Source: Aeromonas sanarellii
Lineage (GTDB): Bacteria; Pseudomonadota; Gammaproteobacteria; Enterobacterales; Aeromonadaceae
Direction: 5' to 3'
Assembly: GCF_000820085.1 (NCBI RefSeq)
Contig: NZ_CDBN01000038.1
Coordinates: 62,001 to 126,000 of the forward strand
DNA: 64,000 nucleotides
Positions 1-8,977 of the stretch are shown here, one piece after another. The first letter of the stretch is position 1, and every line of letters begins with the position of its first letter. The translations under genes and the position numbers were made by a program. Below the pieces are notes generated by a model. That model was not told the DNA's origin and made no database searches. It worked only from the letters and a program-made list of their open reading frames with translations.

Positions 1-285
1 CAGGTTCTGGTGGATCTTGATGGCGCGATCTACTTCGCCCCGCTGACGAAACAGGTTGCCGAGGGAGAGGTGGGTTTCGATGGTATCGCTGTCGACTTCC
101 AGCAGCTGGATGAAGAGGTCCACCGCCTTGTCGGATTCGTCGGACAACAAATAGTTGAGACCCGCCACGTACTGGCGGGAAAACTGGTTACTCTGTTGCT
201 GGGTGTCCTGGCGAACACTCCTGCGTCCCATATACCAGCCATAACCGGCGGCGATGGGCAACAGCAGGAAAAGCAGTTCAAGCAT
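1..285 (-). CDS. lapB: LapB (YciM) LPS assembly regulator, N-terminal part
   Basis: The first 95 codons are present and the gene runs off the left edge. The protein opens with MLELLFLLLPIAAGYGWYMG, a single membrane anchor at about residues 3-20, followed by the start of TPR helices (about residue 35 on). In this family LapB is an inner-membrane TPR protein that works with FtsH to control LpxC turnover and so LPS synthesis; the C-terminal rubredoxin-like metal site lies outside the window. It sits 9 nt after lapA, the usual lapA-lapB operon. Identification rests on the anchor sequence and the neighbour. Confidence 0.93.
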   Translation of the reverse strand, partial: MLELLFLLLPIAAGYGWYMGRRSVRQDTQQQSNQFSRQYVAGLNYLLSDESDKAVDLFIQLLEVDSDTIETHLSLGNLFRQRGEVDRAIKIHQNL

Positions 286-294
286 CGAGGGACG

Positions 295-579
295 TTATTC
301 CTTGGCTGTCGACCGGGCAAGCTCCAATTCACGAGATTGACGACGCATGGTTCGGTTCAGGGTGCGGTTTTGCAGCTTGAGGCGCAGGAACAGCAGGCCG
401 AAGACCAGCCAGCCCAGCAGGAAGCCACCGGCAAAGAAGAAACCCAGCAGCATGGACAGCGAGAACTCACCCTGAGCTATCAGATAATTGAACTGAACCA
501 GCTGACCATTTTGCGAACCGATGGCCAGGGTCAATACAAACACCAGCACCAATGGGATGAGGGCCAAGATACGCTTCAT
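295..579 (-). CDS. lapA: LapA (YciS) inner-membrane protein
   Basis: A 94-residue protein of the LapA (DUF1049) family. Two hydrophobic segments at about residues 4-22 and 42-64 form a hairpin, and the tail from about 66 is charged and probably coiled coil (LKLQNRTLNRTMRRQSREL). LapA is made with LapB and takes part in regulating LPS synthesis in the inner membrane. The start at 579 has the Shine-Dalgarno GGGAG six nt upstream. It is the first gene of a lapA-lapB pair that follows ihfB in the same direction, as in Escherichia coli. Confidence 0.93.
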   Translation of the reverse strand: MKRILALIPLVLVFVLTLAIGSQNGQLVQFNYLIAQGEFSLSMLLGFFFAGGFLLGWLVFGLLFLRLKLQNRTLNRTMRRQSRELELARSTAKE

Positions 580-701
580 AGGAGCTCCCTGTCTGTAGCT
601 AATGAGAGACTGATTATCCTTAAAATCGCAGGCAGACTCTAGAGCGAATGGGAAAAGAGTTCGAGAAACCCGACAATGAACGGCCTCAATGTCGTAAAAA
701 T

Positions 702-725
702 AAAAAAGGCATACCCTTGTATGCC
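702..725 (-). terminator. Rho-independent terminator of ihfB
   Basis: On the minus strand a 7-bp stem GGCATAC/GTATGCC with a 4-nt loop is followed by TTTTTTATTTTT. It lies 10 nt after the ihfB stop and separates ihfB from lapA. Confidence 0.85.
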
Positions 726-735
726 AATTTCTGCA

Positions 736-1020
736 TTATTCGACGATGTTGACGCGCTCGCGCAACTCTTTGCCAGGCTTGAAGTGCGGGACATATTTCC
801 CGGTCAGTTCAACCTTGTCCCCGGTCTTGGGGTTGCGGCCCACGCGAGGCGCACGATAGTGCAGTGAGAAACTTCCAAATCCTCGGATTTCAATCCGGTC
901 GCCGTTTTGCAAGGTCGATGCCATCTGCTCAAGGATCTCCTTGATGGCGGCTTCAACATCCTTGGCCGGCATATGCATGCGGCTGGCTGCCAGTTGTTCG
1001 ATGAGATCTGATTTGGTCAT
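736..1020 (-). CDS. ihfB: Integration host factor subunit beta
   Basis: A 94-residue HU/IHF-family DNA-bending protein. It pairs with IHF-alpha (himA, not in the window) to bend specific sites in promoters, origins and recombination sites. The beta-arm motif [20 protein letters not shown] is intact, including the proline that intercalates DNA, and the C-terminal [11 protein letters not shown] matches IHF-beta rather than HU. A strong AAGGAG precedes the start at 1020. The gene follows rpsA as in Escherichia coli, with a terminator on each side, so it can be transcribed alone. Confidence 0.97.
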   Translation of the reverse strand: MTKSDLIEQLAASRMHMPAKDVEAAIKEILEQMASTLQNGDRIEIRGFGSFSLHYRAPRVGRNPKTGDKVELTGKYVPHFKPGKELRERVNIVE

Positions 1021-1072
1021 AAGGTTAAATCTCCTTCCCCGATCACATGCAATAATAATTTTGCCAGGATAA

Positions 1073-1099
1073 AAAAGGGCGGCGCAATGCCGCCCTTTT
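1073..1099 (-). terminator. Rho-independent terminator of rpsA
   Basis: An 11-bp perfect stem (arms 1073-1083 and 1089-1099) with a 5-nt loop is followed on the minus strand by TTTTTTATCC. It lies 13 nt after the rpsA stop. Confidence 0.88.
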
Positions 1100-1112
1100 C
1101 TTGCATCAAGGA

Positions 1113-2783
1113 TTATTCACCCTTGGCGGCTTTGAACGCTTCAGCCATGGCGTTGCTGAACACAACTTCTTCTTGCTGGTTCAGGCTGTCGATGGCAACA
1201 CGCTCGTCAGCCTCGTCCTTGGCACGGACAGACAGGCTTACGGTGCGGTTCTTGCGATCAACGCCCATGAACTTGGCTTCAACTTCGTCACCAACAGACA
1301 GCACCAGAGTGGCGTCTTCTACGCGGTCACGAGCAGCGTCGGAAGCACGCAGGTAGCCTTCCACGCCGTCAGCCAGTTCGATCACGGCGCCCTTGGCATC
1401 AACCTCGGTAACCTTACCCTTCACGATAGCACCTTTCTTGTTGTCAGACAGGTACTTGTTGAACGGGTCTTCTTCGATCTGCTTGACGCCCAGGGAGATG
1501 CGCTCGCGCTCCGGGTCCACTTGCAGAACAACGGCTTCGATCTCGTCGCCCTTCTTGAATTCACGCACGGCTTCTTCGCCCTGGTTGTTCCAGGAGATGT
1601 CAGACAGGTGAACCAGGCCGTCGATGCCGCCATCCAGACCGATGAAGATACCAAAGTCAGTGATGGACTTGATCTTACCGGAAACACGGTCGCCCTTGGC
1701 GTGAGTTTCGGCAAACAGCTGCCACGGGTTTGACTTGCACTGCTTCAGACCCAGGGAGATACGACGACGCTCTTCGTCGATGTCCAGAACCATCACGTCA
1801 ACCACGTCGCCAACGTTGACAACCTTGGACGGGTGGATGTTCTTGTTGGTCCAATCCATCTCGGATACGTGTACCAGGCCTTCAACGCCTTCTTCGATTT
1901 CAACGAAGCAGCCGTAGTCGGTCAGGTTGGTCACGCGGCCAGACAGACGGGTGGTCTCCGGGTAACGCTTGGCGATAGCAACCCAGGGATCTTCGCCCAG
2001 TTGCTTCAGACCCAGGGATACACGGGTACGCTCGCGGTCGAACTTCAGAACCTTGACTGCGATCTCGTCGCCAACGTTGACGATTTCGGAAGGATGCTTA
2101 ACGCGCTTCCACGCCATGTCGGTGATGTGCAGCAGGCCGTCAACACCACCCAGATCTACGAATGCACCGTAGTCGGTCAGGTTCTTGACGATACCCTTAA
2201 CTTCTTGACCTTCTTGCAGGTTGGCCAGCAGGCTTTCGCGCTCGGAGGTGTTCTCGGTTTCGATCACGGCACGACGGGAAACCACAACGTTGTTGCGCTT
2301 CTGGTCCAGCTTGATGACCTTGAACTCGAGTTCTTTGTTTTCCAGGTGAGCGGTGTCACGGATCGGACGCACGTCAACCAGAGAACCCGGCAGGAAGGCA
2401 CGGATGCCGTTCAGTTCAACGGTGAAACCACCCTTGACCTTGCCGTTGATGATACCGATAACGGTAGCTTGCTCTTCGTAAGCTTTTTCAAGCTGCAGCC
2501 AGGCTTCGTGGCGCTTGGCTTTTTCGCGGGACAGCTTGGTTTCGCCGAAACCATCTTCGATAGAGTCCAGAGCCACGTCAACGGAGTCACCTACGTTGAT
2601 TTCCAGCTCGCCCATGGCGTTCTTGAATTCTTCAGCCGGGATAGCGGACTCGGATTTCAGACCGGCGTCAACCAGTACGAAACCATTTTCGATAGCAACG
2701 ACAGTGCCCTTGACGATGGAACCTTGACGGGTTTCAACGGCGTTCAGGGACTCTTCAAAGAGTTGAGCAAAAGATTCGATCAT
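1113..2783 (-). CDS. rpsA: 30S ribosomal protein S1
   Basis: A 556-residue protein, nearly the same length as Escherichia coli S1 (557). Six S1 OB-fold RNA-binding repeats are visible, starting near residues 20, 105, 190, 277, 364 and 451; repeats 3-6 carry the recurrent pattern (I/L)TDYG or TDFG followed by F(V/I) and a glycine-rich turn, and end in the recurrent RxSLGxKQ. S1 brings mRNAs with weak ribosome sites to the 30S subunit. The start at 2783 has no recognisable Shine-Dalgarno, as is known for autoregulated rpsA genes. It lies between cmk and ihfB, the conserved order. Confidence 0.98.
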   Translation of the reverse strand: MIESFAQLFEESLNAVETRQGSIVKGTVVAIENGFVLVDAGLKSESAIPAEEFKNAMGELEINVGDSVDVALDSIEDGFGETKLSREKAKRHEAWLQLEKAYEEQATVIGIINGKVKGGFTVELNGIRAFLPGSLVDVRPIRDTAHLENKELEFKVIKLDQKRNNVVVSRRAVIETENTSERESLLANLQEGQEVKGIVKNLTDYGAFVDLGGVDGLLHITDMAWKRVKHPSEIVNVGDEIAVKVLKFDRERTRVSLGLKQLGEDPWVAIAKRYPETTRLSGRVTNLTDYGCFVEIEEGVEGLVHVSEMDWTNKNIHPSKVVNVGDVVDVMVLDIDEERRRISLGLKQCKSNPWQLFAETHAKGDRVSGKIKSITDFGIFIGLDGGIDGLVHLSDISWNNQGEEAVREFKKGDEIEAVVLQVDPERERISLGVKQIEEDPFNKYLSDNKKGAIVKGKVTEVDAKGAVIELADGVEGYLRASDAARDRVEDATLVLSVGDEVEAKFMGVDRKNRTVSLSVRAKDEADERVAIDSLNQQEEVVFSNAMAEAFKAAKGE

Positions 2784-2876
2784 TGTTTATGTCACAAATG
2801 AAACATCCACTCGCAATCCGGCACAAGCGGGGTTGTTTTTAATTATCTGCGCCATCCGTGGTGCAGACGACTGGCA
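2784..2876 (-). promoter_or_regulatory. rpsA leader without a Shine-Dalgarno sequence
   Basis: The 93 nt between cmk and rpsA contain no GGAG-type element; the bases just before the ATG read TGTGACATAAACA. In Escherichia coli the rpsA start region folds into hairpins and is translated without a strong Shine-Dalgarno, allowing S1 to repress its own synthesis. That the same happens here is inferred from the absent site and the family. Confidence 0.5.
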
Positions 2877-3569
2877 TCAGCTCGCGCCGATGTCACCAAG
2901 TTGTTGCTCCGCATAGGCGAGTACCGTCACCAGCACTTCATCTATGGTCATAGACGTTGAGTCTACCACAAGAGCATCTTCCGCGGGTTTCAGGGGGGCG
3001 ACGGCGCGATTTCTGTCGCGATCATCACGTTCCCGAATCTCGGTTAAAAGACGCTCAAAGTTAACATCAAAGCCCTTATCTTGCAACTGCTTATAGCGGC
3101 GCTGGGCCCGCTCCTCGGCGCTGGCGTCGAGGAAGATCTTCACCTCGGCCTCGGGGAAAACCACTGTGCCCATGTCGCGGCCATCGGCGATGAGGCCGGG
3201 AGCCTGGCGGAAGGCACGCTGACGGCGCAGCAGGGCTTCGCGCACCCGGGGGAAGACGGCGACCTTGCTGGCGGCATCGCTCACTTCCTGGGAGCGAATG
3301 GTACGGGAGACATCCTCCCCTTCCAGCACCACCTTGACCAGATCCCCATCGACCTGGAACTGCACGTCCAGGTTGGCGGCCAGGGGGACCAGCGCGGCTT
3401 CGGAGTCAAGCTCCACATCGTGATGCAAGGCCGCCAGGGCCAGCACCCGATAGATGGCTCCGGAGTCGAGCAGGTGCCAACCCAGTTTCTCTGCCAACAG
3501 CTGGCACAGGGTGCCCTTACCGGCTCCACTCGGGCCATCAATTGTCATAACAGGGGCCATACGAGCCAT
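2877..3569 (-). CDS. cmk: Cytidylate kinase
   Basis: A 230-residue (d)CMP kinase that phosphorylates CMP and dCMP with ATP, feeding CTP and dCTP pools. The P-loop GPSGAGKGT is at residues 12-20; [13 protein letters not shown] is the CMP-binding signature and [14 protein letters not shown] the lid. I chose the ATG at 3569 because AGGAG lies 8 nt upstream; the frame stays open to 3659 but that extension has no family counterpart. The gene precedes rpsA by 93 nt on the same strand. Confidence 0.96.
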   Translation of the reverse strand: MARMAPVMTIDGPSGAGKGTLCQLLAEKLGWHLLDSGAIYRVLALAALHHDVELDSEAALVPLAANLDVQFQVDGDLVKVVLEGEDVSRTIRSQEVSDAASKVAVFPRVREALLRRQRAFRQAPGLIADGRDMGTVVFPEAEVKIFLDASAEERAQRRYKQLQDKGFDVNFERLLTEIRERDDRDRNRAVAPLKPAEDALVVDSTSMTIDEVLVTVLAYAEQQLGDIGAS

Positions 3570-3832
3570 AACTTTTCTCCTGCGTACTCGGCATCTTGAC
3601 GGGTTGCCCGCATCCCTGATCGGGATGGGATAATGGGCGCCGATTATACCCGAATGCATCGACGCTGGCAGTTGTCAGGGCGCACAATTGCGCAAAAGTC
3701 GTCGCGATTGCGCCAATTCTGACCGATCTGCTAACCCCCTCCTCGCGCAAGGTTTTGTTCTTATGGTTGTTATGCACAAGGCGCGCTACACTAGCCGCCC
3801 TTTTTCAAGCAGCTGTAGTCAGGAGCAACCAT

Positions 3833-4426
3833 ATGAGCAGCGTTACCCTCGTGGCCAAATCCAAGTTGCCGACCCCCTGGGGCACTTTCACGCTGGTTGG
3901 TTTTCAGGAAACCGGCACTGGCAAGGATCATGCCGCGCTGGTGATGGGCGACATCACGAACGGTGAACCCGTGCTGGGGCGCATCCATTCCGAGTGTCTG
4001 ACTGGGGATGCCCTGTTCAGCCTGCGCTGCGACTGCGGCTTCCAGTTGCAGGCCGCCCTGGAGAAGATCGCCAAGGCAGGCCGCGGCGTCCTGCTCTATG
4101 TCCGTCAGGAAGGGCGCGGCATCGGCCTGCTCAACAAGATCCGCGCCTATCACCTCCAGGATCAGGGCGCCGACACCGTCGAGGCCAACGTGGCGCTGGG
4201 CTTTGCCGCCGACATGCGCGACTACACCATCTGTGCCGATATGCTGAAGGCCCTGGAGGTCAAGTCCCTGCGCCTGATGACCAACAACCCGCGCAAGATG
4301 AAGGCGATGGAATCCTTTGGCATTCCGGTGGCGGAACGCGTGCCGCTGCAGGAAGGGCGCAACCCCCACAACGAGTTCTACCTCTCCACCAAGGCGAACA
4401 AGCTGGATCACCTGTTCAAGAAGTGA
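3833..4426 (+). CDS. ribA: GTP cyclohydrolase II
   Basis: A 197-residue RibA that opens GTP to give the pyrimidine precursor of riboflavin. The zinc ligands Cys55, Cys66 and Cys68 are in HSECLTGD and LRCDCGF, and the GTP-binding [12 protein letters not shown] motif is intact. The DHBP synthase (RibB) domain is absent, so this is the stand-alone enzyme. The start at 3833 has AGGAG 7 nt upstream; the open frame further upstream is not part of the family. I see no FMN riboswitch in the 263 nt shared with the divergent cmk. A bidirectional terminator follows. Confidence 0.96.
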   Translation: MSSVTLVAKSKLPTPWGTFTLVGFQETGTGKDHAALVMGDITNGEPVLGRIHSECLTGDALFSLRCDCGFQLQAALEKIAKAGRGVLLYVRQEGRGIGLLNKIRAYHLQDQGADTVEANVALGFAADMRDYTICADMLKALEVKSLRLMTNNPRKMKAMESFGIPVAERVPLQEGRNPHNEFYLSTKANKLDHLFKK

Positions 4427-4450
4427 TGCCCGGCGAGTCAGCGCCGACAT

Positions 4451-4480
4451 GAAAAACGCCTCCCGTTGGAGGCGTTTTTT
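4451..4480. terminator. Bidirectional terminator between ribA and the LysR gene
   Basis: The 8-bp stem ACGCCTCC/GGAGGCGT with loop CGTT is flanked by A5 on the left and T6 on the right, so it can end both ribA (plus) and the convergent LysR gene (minus). Confidence 0.88.
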
Positions 4481-4490
4481 GTGGGTGCCG

Positions 4491-5399
4491 TCACCGCGGG
4501 CGGCGGCCCCTGGTGGGGCCATCCTCGGGCGAGGCCTGGGACAATAGAAAATCCCGCAGCGCCCGGTTGGCCATGGAGAGGGGGTCCCCCCGCCGCCAGG
4601 CTACGCAGAGATCCAGGAAGATGGGCGGCGCGAAAGGCACGCCGGTGAGCGCCGGCTCCTCCTCCAGCGCCATGCGCAGAAAGGTGGTCACGGCGAATCC
4701 CTGCCGCACCACCGCCTTGAGCAGTGGTATGAGGTTGCTCTCGAAGGCGATATTGGGCTCTAGCCCAAGCCCCTGCGCCAACACCTCCATGTGCTCCCTG
4801 TGGTAGAACCCCCGCCGGAACATGGCGAGCTCCTGGCTGAAAAACTGCGGCAGCGAGACGGCATCCGCGCCTCGCAGCGGGTGCTCCTCCCCCACTACCA
4901 TCAACATCTCTTCGCGCAGCAGCTGAGCCCCCTCGAGGGCCGGCGGCAGATCGCTGGTGATGAGAATGGCGAGATCCAGGCTGCCGTCCACCATGCGGCT
5001 GAGCAGCTCCCGGGTACCCGCCTCCTCCACCCGGATCCTAAGACCCGGATAGCGGTGCTTGAAGGCCATCAGGATAGGGGGAAAATAGTAGGACCCCATC
5101 ATGTAGGGAATGCCGATGCGCACCTCCCCCCGCTCCAACCCCTTGAGCTCGGCCATCTCGGCCTCGGCCTGGTGCATCTGGCGCAGCAGCCGTTCGGCAT
5201 GACGGCAGAGCACCTCTCCCTCAGGGGTGAGGCGCACGCTGCGATCTTGGCGGTCGAACAGCCGCAGATCGAGCTGCTGCTCCAGCTTGGAGATGGCCAT
5301 GCTGACGGCCGGTTGCGCCACGTGCAAGCCCTGGGCGGCCTTGGTAAAGGAGCCCGCGTCTCGCACCGCCAGCAGGTAACCGAGCTGTTTCAGATCCAT
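4491..5399 (-). CDS. LysR-family transcriptional regulator
   Basis: A 302-residue LysR-type regulator: winged helix-turn-helix at residues 1-60 (FTKAAQGLHVAQPAVSMAISKLEQQL), linker helix to about 90, then a periplasmic-binding-protein-like effector domain from MVDGSL to the end. It is divergent from an MFS transporter whose start is 93 nt away, and a perfect inverted repeat lies between them (5411-5425), so it very likely controls that transporter and itself. The effector is unknown. The gene order resembles the ynfL-ynfM pair of Escherichia coli, but I would not insist on orthology. Confidence 0.9.
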   Translation of the reverse strand: MDLKQLGYLLAVRDAGSFTKAAQGLHVAQPAVSMAISKLEQQLDLRLFDRQDRSVRLTPEGEVLCRHAERLLRQMHQAEAEMAELKGLERGEVRIGIPYMMGSYYFPPILMAFKHRYPGLRIRVEEAGTRELLSRMVDGSLDLAILITSDLPPALEGAQLLREEMLMVVGEEHPLRGADAVSLPQFFSQELAMFRRGFYHREHMEVLAQGLGLEPNIAFESNLIPLLKAVVRQGFAVTTFLRMALEEEPALTGVPFAPPIFLDLCVAWRRGDPLSMANRALRDFLLSQASPEDGPTRGRRPR

Positions 5400-5410
5400 A
5401 TCAATTCCAT

Positions 5411-5425
5411 TTATCAGACTGATAA
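5411..5425. promoter_or_regulatory. Probable LysR operator, TTATCAG-A-CTGATAA
   Basis: A perfect 7-bp inverted repeat around one central base, containing the T-N11-A pattern bound by LysR regulators. It lies 12 nt upstream of the LysR start codon and 68 nt from the MFS start, followed by an AT-only tract at about 5426-5450. The role is inferred from position and pattern. Confidence 0.65.
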
Positions 5426-5492
5426 CTTAAATATATTATATTTATATAAAGCGACCCACTACTCTGCATAAAAGTCGTCGGGACACCTCCAT

Positions 5493-6734
5493 ATGATCGA
5501 AGTCGGAAGTCGCGCATGGATACGCGCCACCCTGGCCCTCAGCCTGGGCTCCTTCCTGGTATTTCTCAATCTCTACCAGACTCACCCCCTGCTCCCCCTC
5601 CTGGCCGAGGTCTTCTCGGTCAGCTCCCTGTCCGCCAGCTGGACCCTCGCCGGCTGCACCGCCGGGCTCGCGGGCTCCCTGCTCATCTGCGCCCGTCTGG
5701 CGGACCGATTCGGACGGCGGCGGATCATGCTGTGGAGCCTGATCGGCGCCATCCTGCTCTCCCTGTGCATCCCCTGGGTGACCCGCTTCGATCTGCTGGT
5801 GAGCCTGCGCATCCTGCAGGGGGCCCTGCTGGCGGGGTTGCCGGCCACCGCCATCGCCTACATGGGGGAAGAGTTCAGCAAGCGCGCCCTGATCGTCGCC
5901 GTCGGGGTCTACATCGCCGCGAACTCCCTCGGCGGCATCGCGGGCCGGGTGGTCGGCGGCCTGCTGGCCGGCTGGTTCGGCGACTGGCAGCACACCTTCC
6001 TCGGCATCGGGGCCATCAGCCTGACCCTGTTGCCCCTGGTCATCTGGCTGCTGCCGGCCCAGACCCGCTTCGTGGCCGTGGAGCCCGCTCCCGGCCAGCT
6101 GCGCCGCGCCATCCAGAGTCACCTAGGCAATCCACTCCTGGTTGGAGCCTACCTCATCGGCGGCCTCAACTTCATGGTCTTCTTGAACCAGTACAGCTAC
6201 CTCACCTTCCTGCTGGCCAAGGCCCCCTTCTCCCTGCCGACCCAGTGGCTCGGCATGCTGTTCCTGACCTACCTCACCGGCACCCTAGCCTCCTCCCTGA
6301 GCGGCCGCGGCGCCCATCGCTTTGGGGCACAGCGCATGCTGCTGGCGGGAATAACCCTGATGGCGCTCGGCAGCCTCGCCCTGTTGCAGGGAACCCTAGT
6401 CGCCATCATAGGGGGACTGCTGGTCTCGAGTTTCGGTTTCTTCCTCGCCCACGCCTGCGCCAGCGCCTGGGTCGGCCAGCACGTGGAGCACGACCGGGCG
6501 CTCGCCTCGTCGCTCTATCTGGTGGGGTACTACCTGGGGGCCAGTCTGGGTGGGCTCTATCTGCATCCCTTCTGGGAGCGGGGGGGACTAGGGGGATTGG
6601 TGCTCGGCATCGAGCTGGTGCTGGGGGTGACCGCCGCCTTGAGCCTCTGGCTCGGTCATCTCAAGGGGCGCGCGGCGCCGCCCCCTCCCGTCACCCGGCA
6701 CGGCGTTCGGCCGTCAGTTCACAGGCCGTCGTAA
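5493..6734 (+). CDS. MFS transporter, YnfM-like
   Basis: A 413-residue major facilitator protein with about 12 hydrophobic segments. The loop 2-3 signature LADRFGRRRIM is near residue 70. The duplicated six-helix layout and the length fit the drug:H+ antiporter group (YnfM/AraJ-like). It starts 93 nt from the divergent LysR gene and its last 16 nt overlap the convergent yecM. The C-terminal tail after about 390 is short, proline-rich and poorly conserved. Substrate unknown; efflux is the family expectation. Confidence 0.88.
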   Translation: MIEVGSRAWIRATLALSLGSFLVFLNLYQTHPLLPLLAEVFSVSSLSASWTLAGCTAGLAGSLLICARLADRFGRRRIMLWSLIGAILLSLCIPWVTRFDLLVSLRILQGALLAGLPATAIAYMGEEFSKRALIVAVGVYIAANSLGGIAGRVVGGLLAGWFGDWQHTFLGIGAISLTLLPLVIWLLPAQTRFVAVEPAPGQLRRAIQSHLGNPLLVGAYLIGGLNFMVFLNQYSYLTFLLAKAPFSLPTQWLGMLFLTYLTGTLASSLSGRGAHRFGAQRMLLAGITLMALGSLALLQGTLVAIIGGLLVSSFGFFLAHACASAWVGQHVEHDRALASSLYLVGYYLGASLGGLYLHPFWERGGLGGLVLGIELVLGVTAALSLWLGHLKGRAAPPPPVTRHGVRPSVHRPS

Positions 6735-7264
6735 TAGTCCAGCGGGACCGGCACCACGGCGCCGGTACACAGCTCTTCGTCGATCACCTCGCTCAGAGGG
6801 CGCAGATGAAACTTGATCTGCCCCGAGGGCAACATCAGGCCCACGTCCGGGTTGCGCCTGTCGTCGATGTTGGCCGTCTTGAAGGCCACGCCGGGATGGG
6901 CCGCCACCAGGGCGTGCAGTGACGGCACCACCAGCTCGATATGCTCGAGACCGGCCTGATGGCTGCGACCCGCCTTGGGGGCGGCCAGCTCGATGCAGGG
7001 CACGGTGACCTGTTGCCAGCAGACGGGCTGGTGCAGGCGATAGGTGGCGATGGGGCGGCCTCCTATCATCCCCTCCACCAGCAAGACCCCGTGGGCAGCC
7101 AGTGCCTCTTTCAAGTCCAAGTATTCCGGCAGGGTGGCAGCCCGGTAGCAGAGGTGATCCACCACGGGGAACGCGGAGCCCCCAATGACGGCCTGCATTT
7201 CCGTGAGCAGTTGGCAAACGAATGGGGCCATGGGCCCCAGCGTGGAATCCAGTGGATGAGACAT
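6719..7264 (-). CDS. yecM: YecM-family protein (VOC superfamily fold)
   Basis: A 181-residue protein that resembles YecM of Escherichia coli: GRPIATYRLHQPV, CIELAAPK and GLEHIELVVPS line up with the conserved blocks of the family. YecM has a glyoxalase/bleomycin-resistance-like fold and is often described as a possible metal-dependent enzyme, but no reaction is established. The ATG at 7264 lies 2 nt after the upstream stop; an ATG at 7273 that overlaps that stop is equally possible. The 3' end overlaps the convergent MFS gene by 16 nt. Confidence 0.85.
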   Translation of the reverse strand: MSHPLDSTLGPMAPFVCQLLTEMQAVIGGSAFPVVDHLCYRAATLPEYLDLKEALAAHGVLLVEGMIGGRPIATYRLHQPVCWQQVTVPCIELAAPKAGRSHQAGLEHIELVVPSLHALVAAHPGVAFKTANIDDRRNPDVGLMLPSGQIKFHLRPLSEVIDEELCTGAVVPVPLDYYDGL

Positions 7265-7266
7265 GA

Positions 7267-8031
7267 TCACCATTTCTTCTTCGGTTGGAACAGGACGTCC
7301 AGTTCGTCCGCCTCTTTGTCCTTGATGTTCTGCAGCTCCTTCTCGCTGTGCTGCTGCAGGTGTTCTTCCAGCTGCCGCATCCCCTGGCGCATGTCCTCTT
7401 CCCGCGCCAGCAGGTAGGGATCCTTGTCGGAGACATTGGCCAGGGCGCCGAGCCCCTTGGTATAGAGCTGACGGCAGGTGCCGTACTGCCCCTGGATCTG
7501 GGCATCCATGGCCCGCTTGAGCAGGTTGGCGATGTTGATCTTGAGCTGCATCAGCTCGAGGCGGCGATCCTCCTGGGCGAACCCCTGGGGATCTATCTTG
7601 CCCTTGTTGTGCTCCACCCGCAGCACGGCTCGCATCTTCTTGGCCAGTTGCAGCATCTGGATGGCCTGGCGGTCGGACTCCGGCGTCTTGAAGTGTCCCT
7701 CGTCCTGGCTGCTGTAATTCTCCTGCACATTCTTGATCTGGGTCTGGACGTCGGCGATGCGCTGCTTGATCTGCACATTGGGCATCACCAGGGCGATGGC
7801 GCGATAGGCATCCAGGATGCGGTGCTGCATCAGCAGTACCATGTTCTTGGAGAAGGGCACCAGGTTGACGTTCAGCAGCAGCTCTTCGGTCTCGTCCGCC
7901 ACGGCCTTGTGACGGGCGATGGCCTGGCGCTTGTCGGCCTCGGCCTTCTGTTTGTATTGCTGCACCACGTTGTAGGCGATGACCAGAAACAGGAGTGCGC
8001 CGATTGACAGCAATATCAAGGTTAAAATCAT
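7267..8031 (-). CDS. Conserved membrane-anchored coiled-coil protein, unknown function
   Basis: A 254-residue protein. One hydrophobic segment at about residues 2-21 (LTLILLSIGALLFLVIAYN) anchors it with the bulk in the cytoplasm, judging by the positive residues just after it. The rest is helical and charged, with long stretches likely to form coiled coils, and ends in the basic PKKKW. I do not recognise a catalytic motif. It is translationally adjacent to yecM (2 nt). I chose the ATG at 8031; the TTG at 8055 gives eight extra residues without support. Confidence 0.8.
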   Translation of the reverse strand: MILTLILLSIGALLFLVIAYNVVQQYKQKAEADKRQAIARHKAVADETEELLLNVNLVPFSKNMVLLMQHRILDAYRAIALVMPNVQIKQRIADVQTQIKNVQENYSSQDEGHFKTPESDRQAIQMLQLAKKMRAVLRVEHNKGKIDPQGFAQEDRRLELMQLKINIANLLKRAMDAQIQGQYGTCRQLYTKGLGALANVSDKDPYLLAREEDMRQGMRQLEEHLQQHSEKELQNIKDKEADELDVLFQPKKKW

Positions 8032-8184
8032 AGGGTGTTCACACTCCAGTCCCAATCCAATTGCGAGATCCTACAACAGCTTAGCCCCGTAGGGTAGCGC
8101 CCAGATCCCAGCGTGTCTCACAACAACGCAACCAAGTGACAGCCATCTCCATGGCGTCATGCTCCATATCGCCCGCCGCCTCCA

Positions 8185-8910
8185 TTACTTGAGGCAAAAA
8201 CCCTTCGACTGCAGGAAGCCCAGCATGAAGGGTCTGGCCTCCTTGCCGAGGATGGCCTTGATCTGCCCGCTCCAGGTCTGCTCTTTGTTGTTGCTGCTGC
8301 GCGCCTGGTAGTAGTCGTGGATCTGCCGATCATATTGGGCCAGCAGGGCGCGATCGAGCGTCTCTGGATAGCGGTTCTCGTGCACCACCAGGGCACGGGG
8401 CAGCCGCGGCTTCTGCTCGGGCTGCTGGGCGGGATGGCCCAGGCAGAGGCCGAACAGGGGGATCACCTGATGGGGCAGACCCAGCAGCTCGCTCACCGCA
8501 GCCGGGTTGTTGCGGATGCCGCCGATGTAGACGCCGCCCAGCCCCAGGGACTGGGCGGCCAGCAGCGCATTCTGTGCCATCAGGGCGCCGTCGATGGCAC
8601 CGATGAGGAGCTGCTCCACGAAGCCGGTCCGGGCCTCCGGTACTATCTGGCTGTGGCGCTGGTAGTCGGCACAAAACAGCAGGAACTCCGCCGCCTCGGC
8701 CACGTAGGCCTGGTGGCCGGCCAGCTCGGCCAGACTGGCGCGCAGCCCCTTGTCCGTCACCCGGATGATGCTGTTGGCCTGCAGGAAGCTGGAGCTGGCG
8801 GCGCTCTGGGCGGCGCTCAGGATCTGATCGAGTTGCTCGGCACTGACGGGCTCCGGCGTGAACTGGCGAATGGAGCGATGGGAAAGGATGAGATCGATGG
8901 TCGGGTTCAT
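8185..8910 (-). CDS. nfsA: Oxygen-insensitive NADPH nitroreductase, NfsA/Frp type
   Basis: A 241-residue FMN enzyme of the nitroreductase superfamily, with the length of NfsA (240). The N-terminal SHRSIRQFTPEPV is the FMN-phosphate binding signature, and LGLGGVYIGGIRNNP and PLFGLCLGHP are characteristic of NfsA/Frp. It reduces nitroaromatics and quinones by two-electron steps with NADPH. The ATG at 8910 has GGAGG 5 nt upstream; the longer open frame to 8997 crosses the abgT terminator and is not used. Confidence 0.9.
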   Translation of the reverse strand: MNPTIDLILSHRSIRQFTPEPVSAEQLDQILSAAQSAASSSFLQANSIIRVTDKGLRASLAELAGHQAYVAEAAEFLLFCADYQRHSQIVPEARTGFVEQLLIGAIDGALMAQNALLAAQSLGLGGVYIGGIRNNPAAVSELLGLPHQVIPLFGLCLGHPAQQPEQKPRLPRALVVHENRYPETLDRALLAQYDRQIHDYYQARSSNNKEQTWSGQIKAILGKEARPFMLGFLQSKGFCLK

Positions 8911-8941
8911 GGTACCTCCGCAGTGGAGGCCACACTGTACC

Positions 8942-8971
8942 CAAAAAAAGCGAGGGGCCCAAGGCCCCTCG
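8942..8971 (-). terminator. Rho-independent terminator of the AbgT gene
   Basis: A 9-bp stem CGAGGGGCC/GGCCCCTCG with loop CAA is followed on the minus strand by CTTTTTTTGG. It begins 6 nt after the AbgT stop codon and separates it from nfsA. Confidence 0.9.
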
Positions 8972-8977
8972 TCACCC

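Noticed and set aside
3570..3659. Longer N terminus for Cmk
   Set aside because: The extra 30 residues are not part of the family, and AGGAG stands before the ATG at 3569.
3570..3832. Possible FMN riboswitch before ribA
   Set aside because: The 263-nt region shows none of the conserved RFN-element stems that I could recognise.
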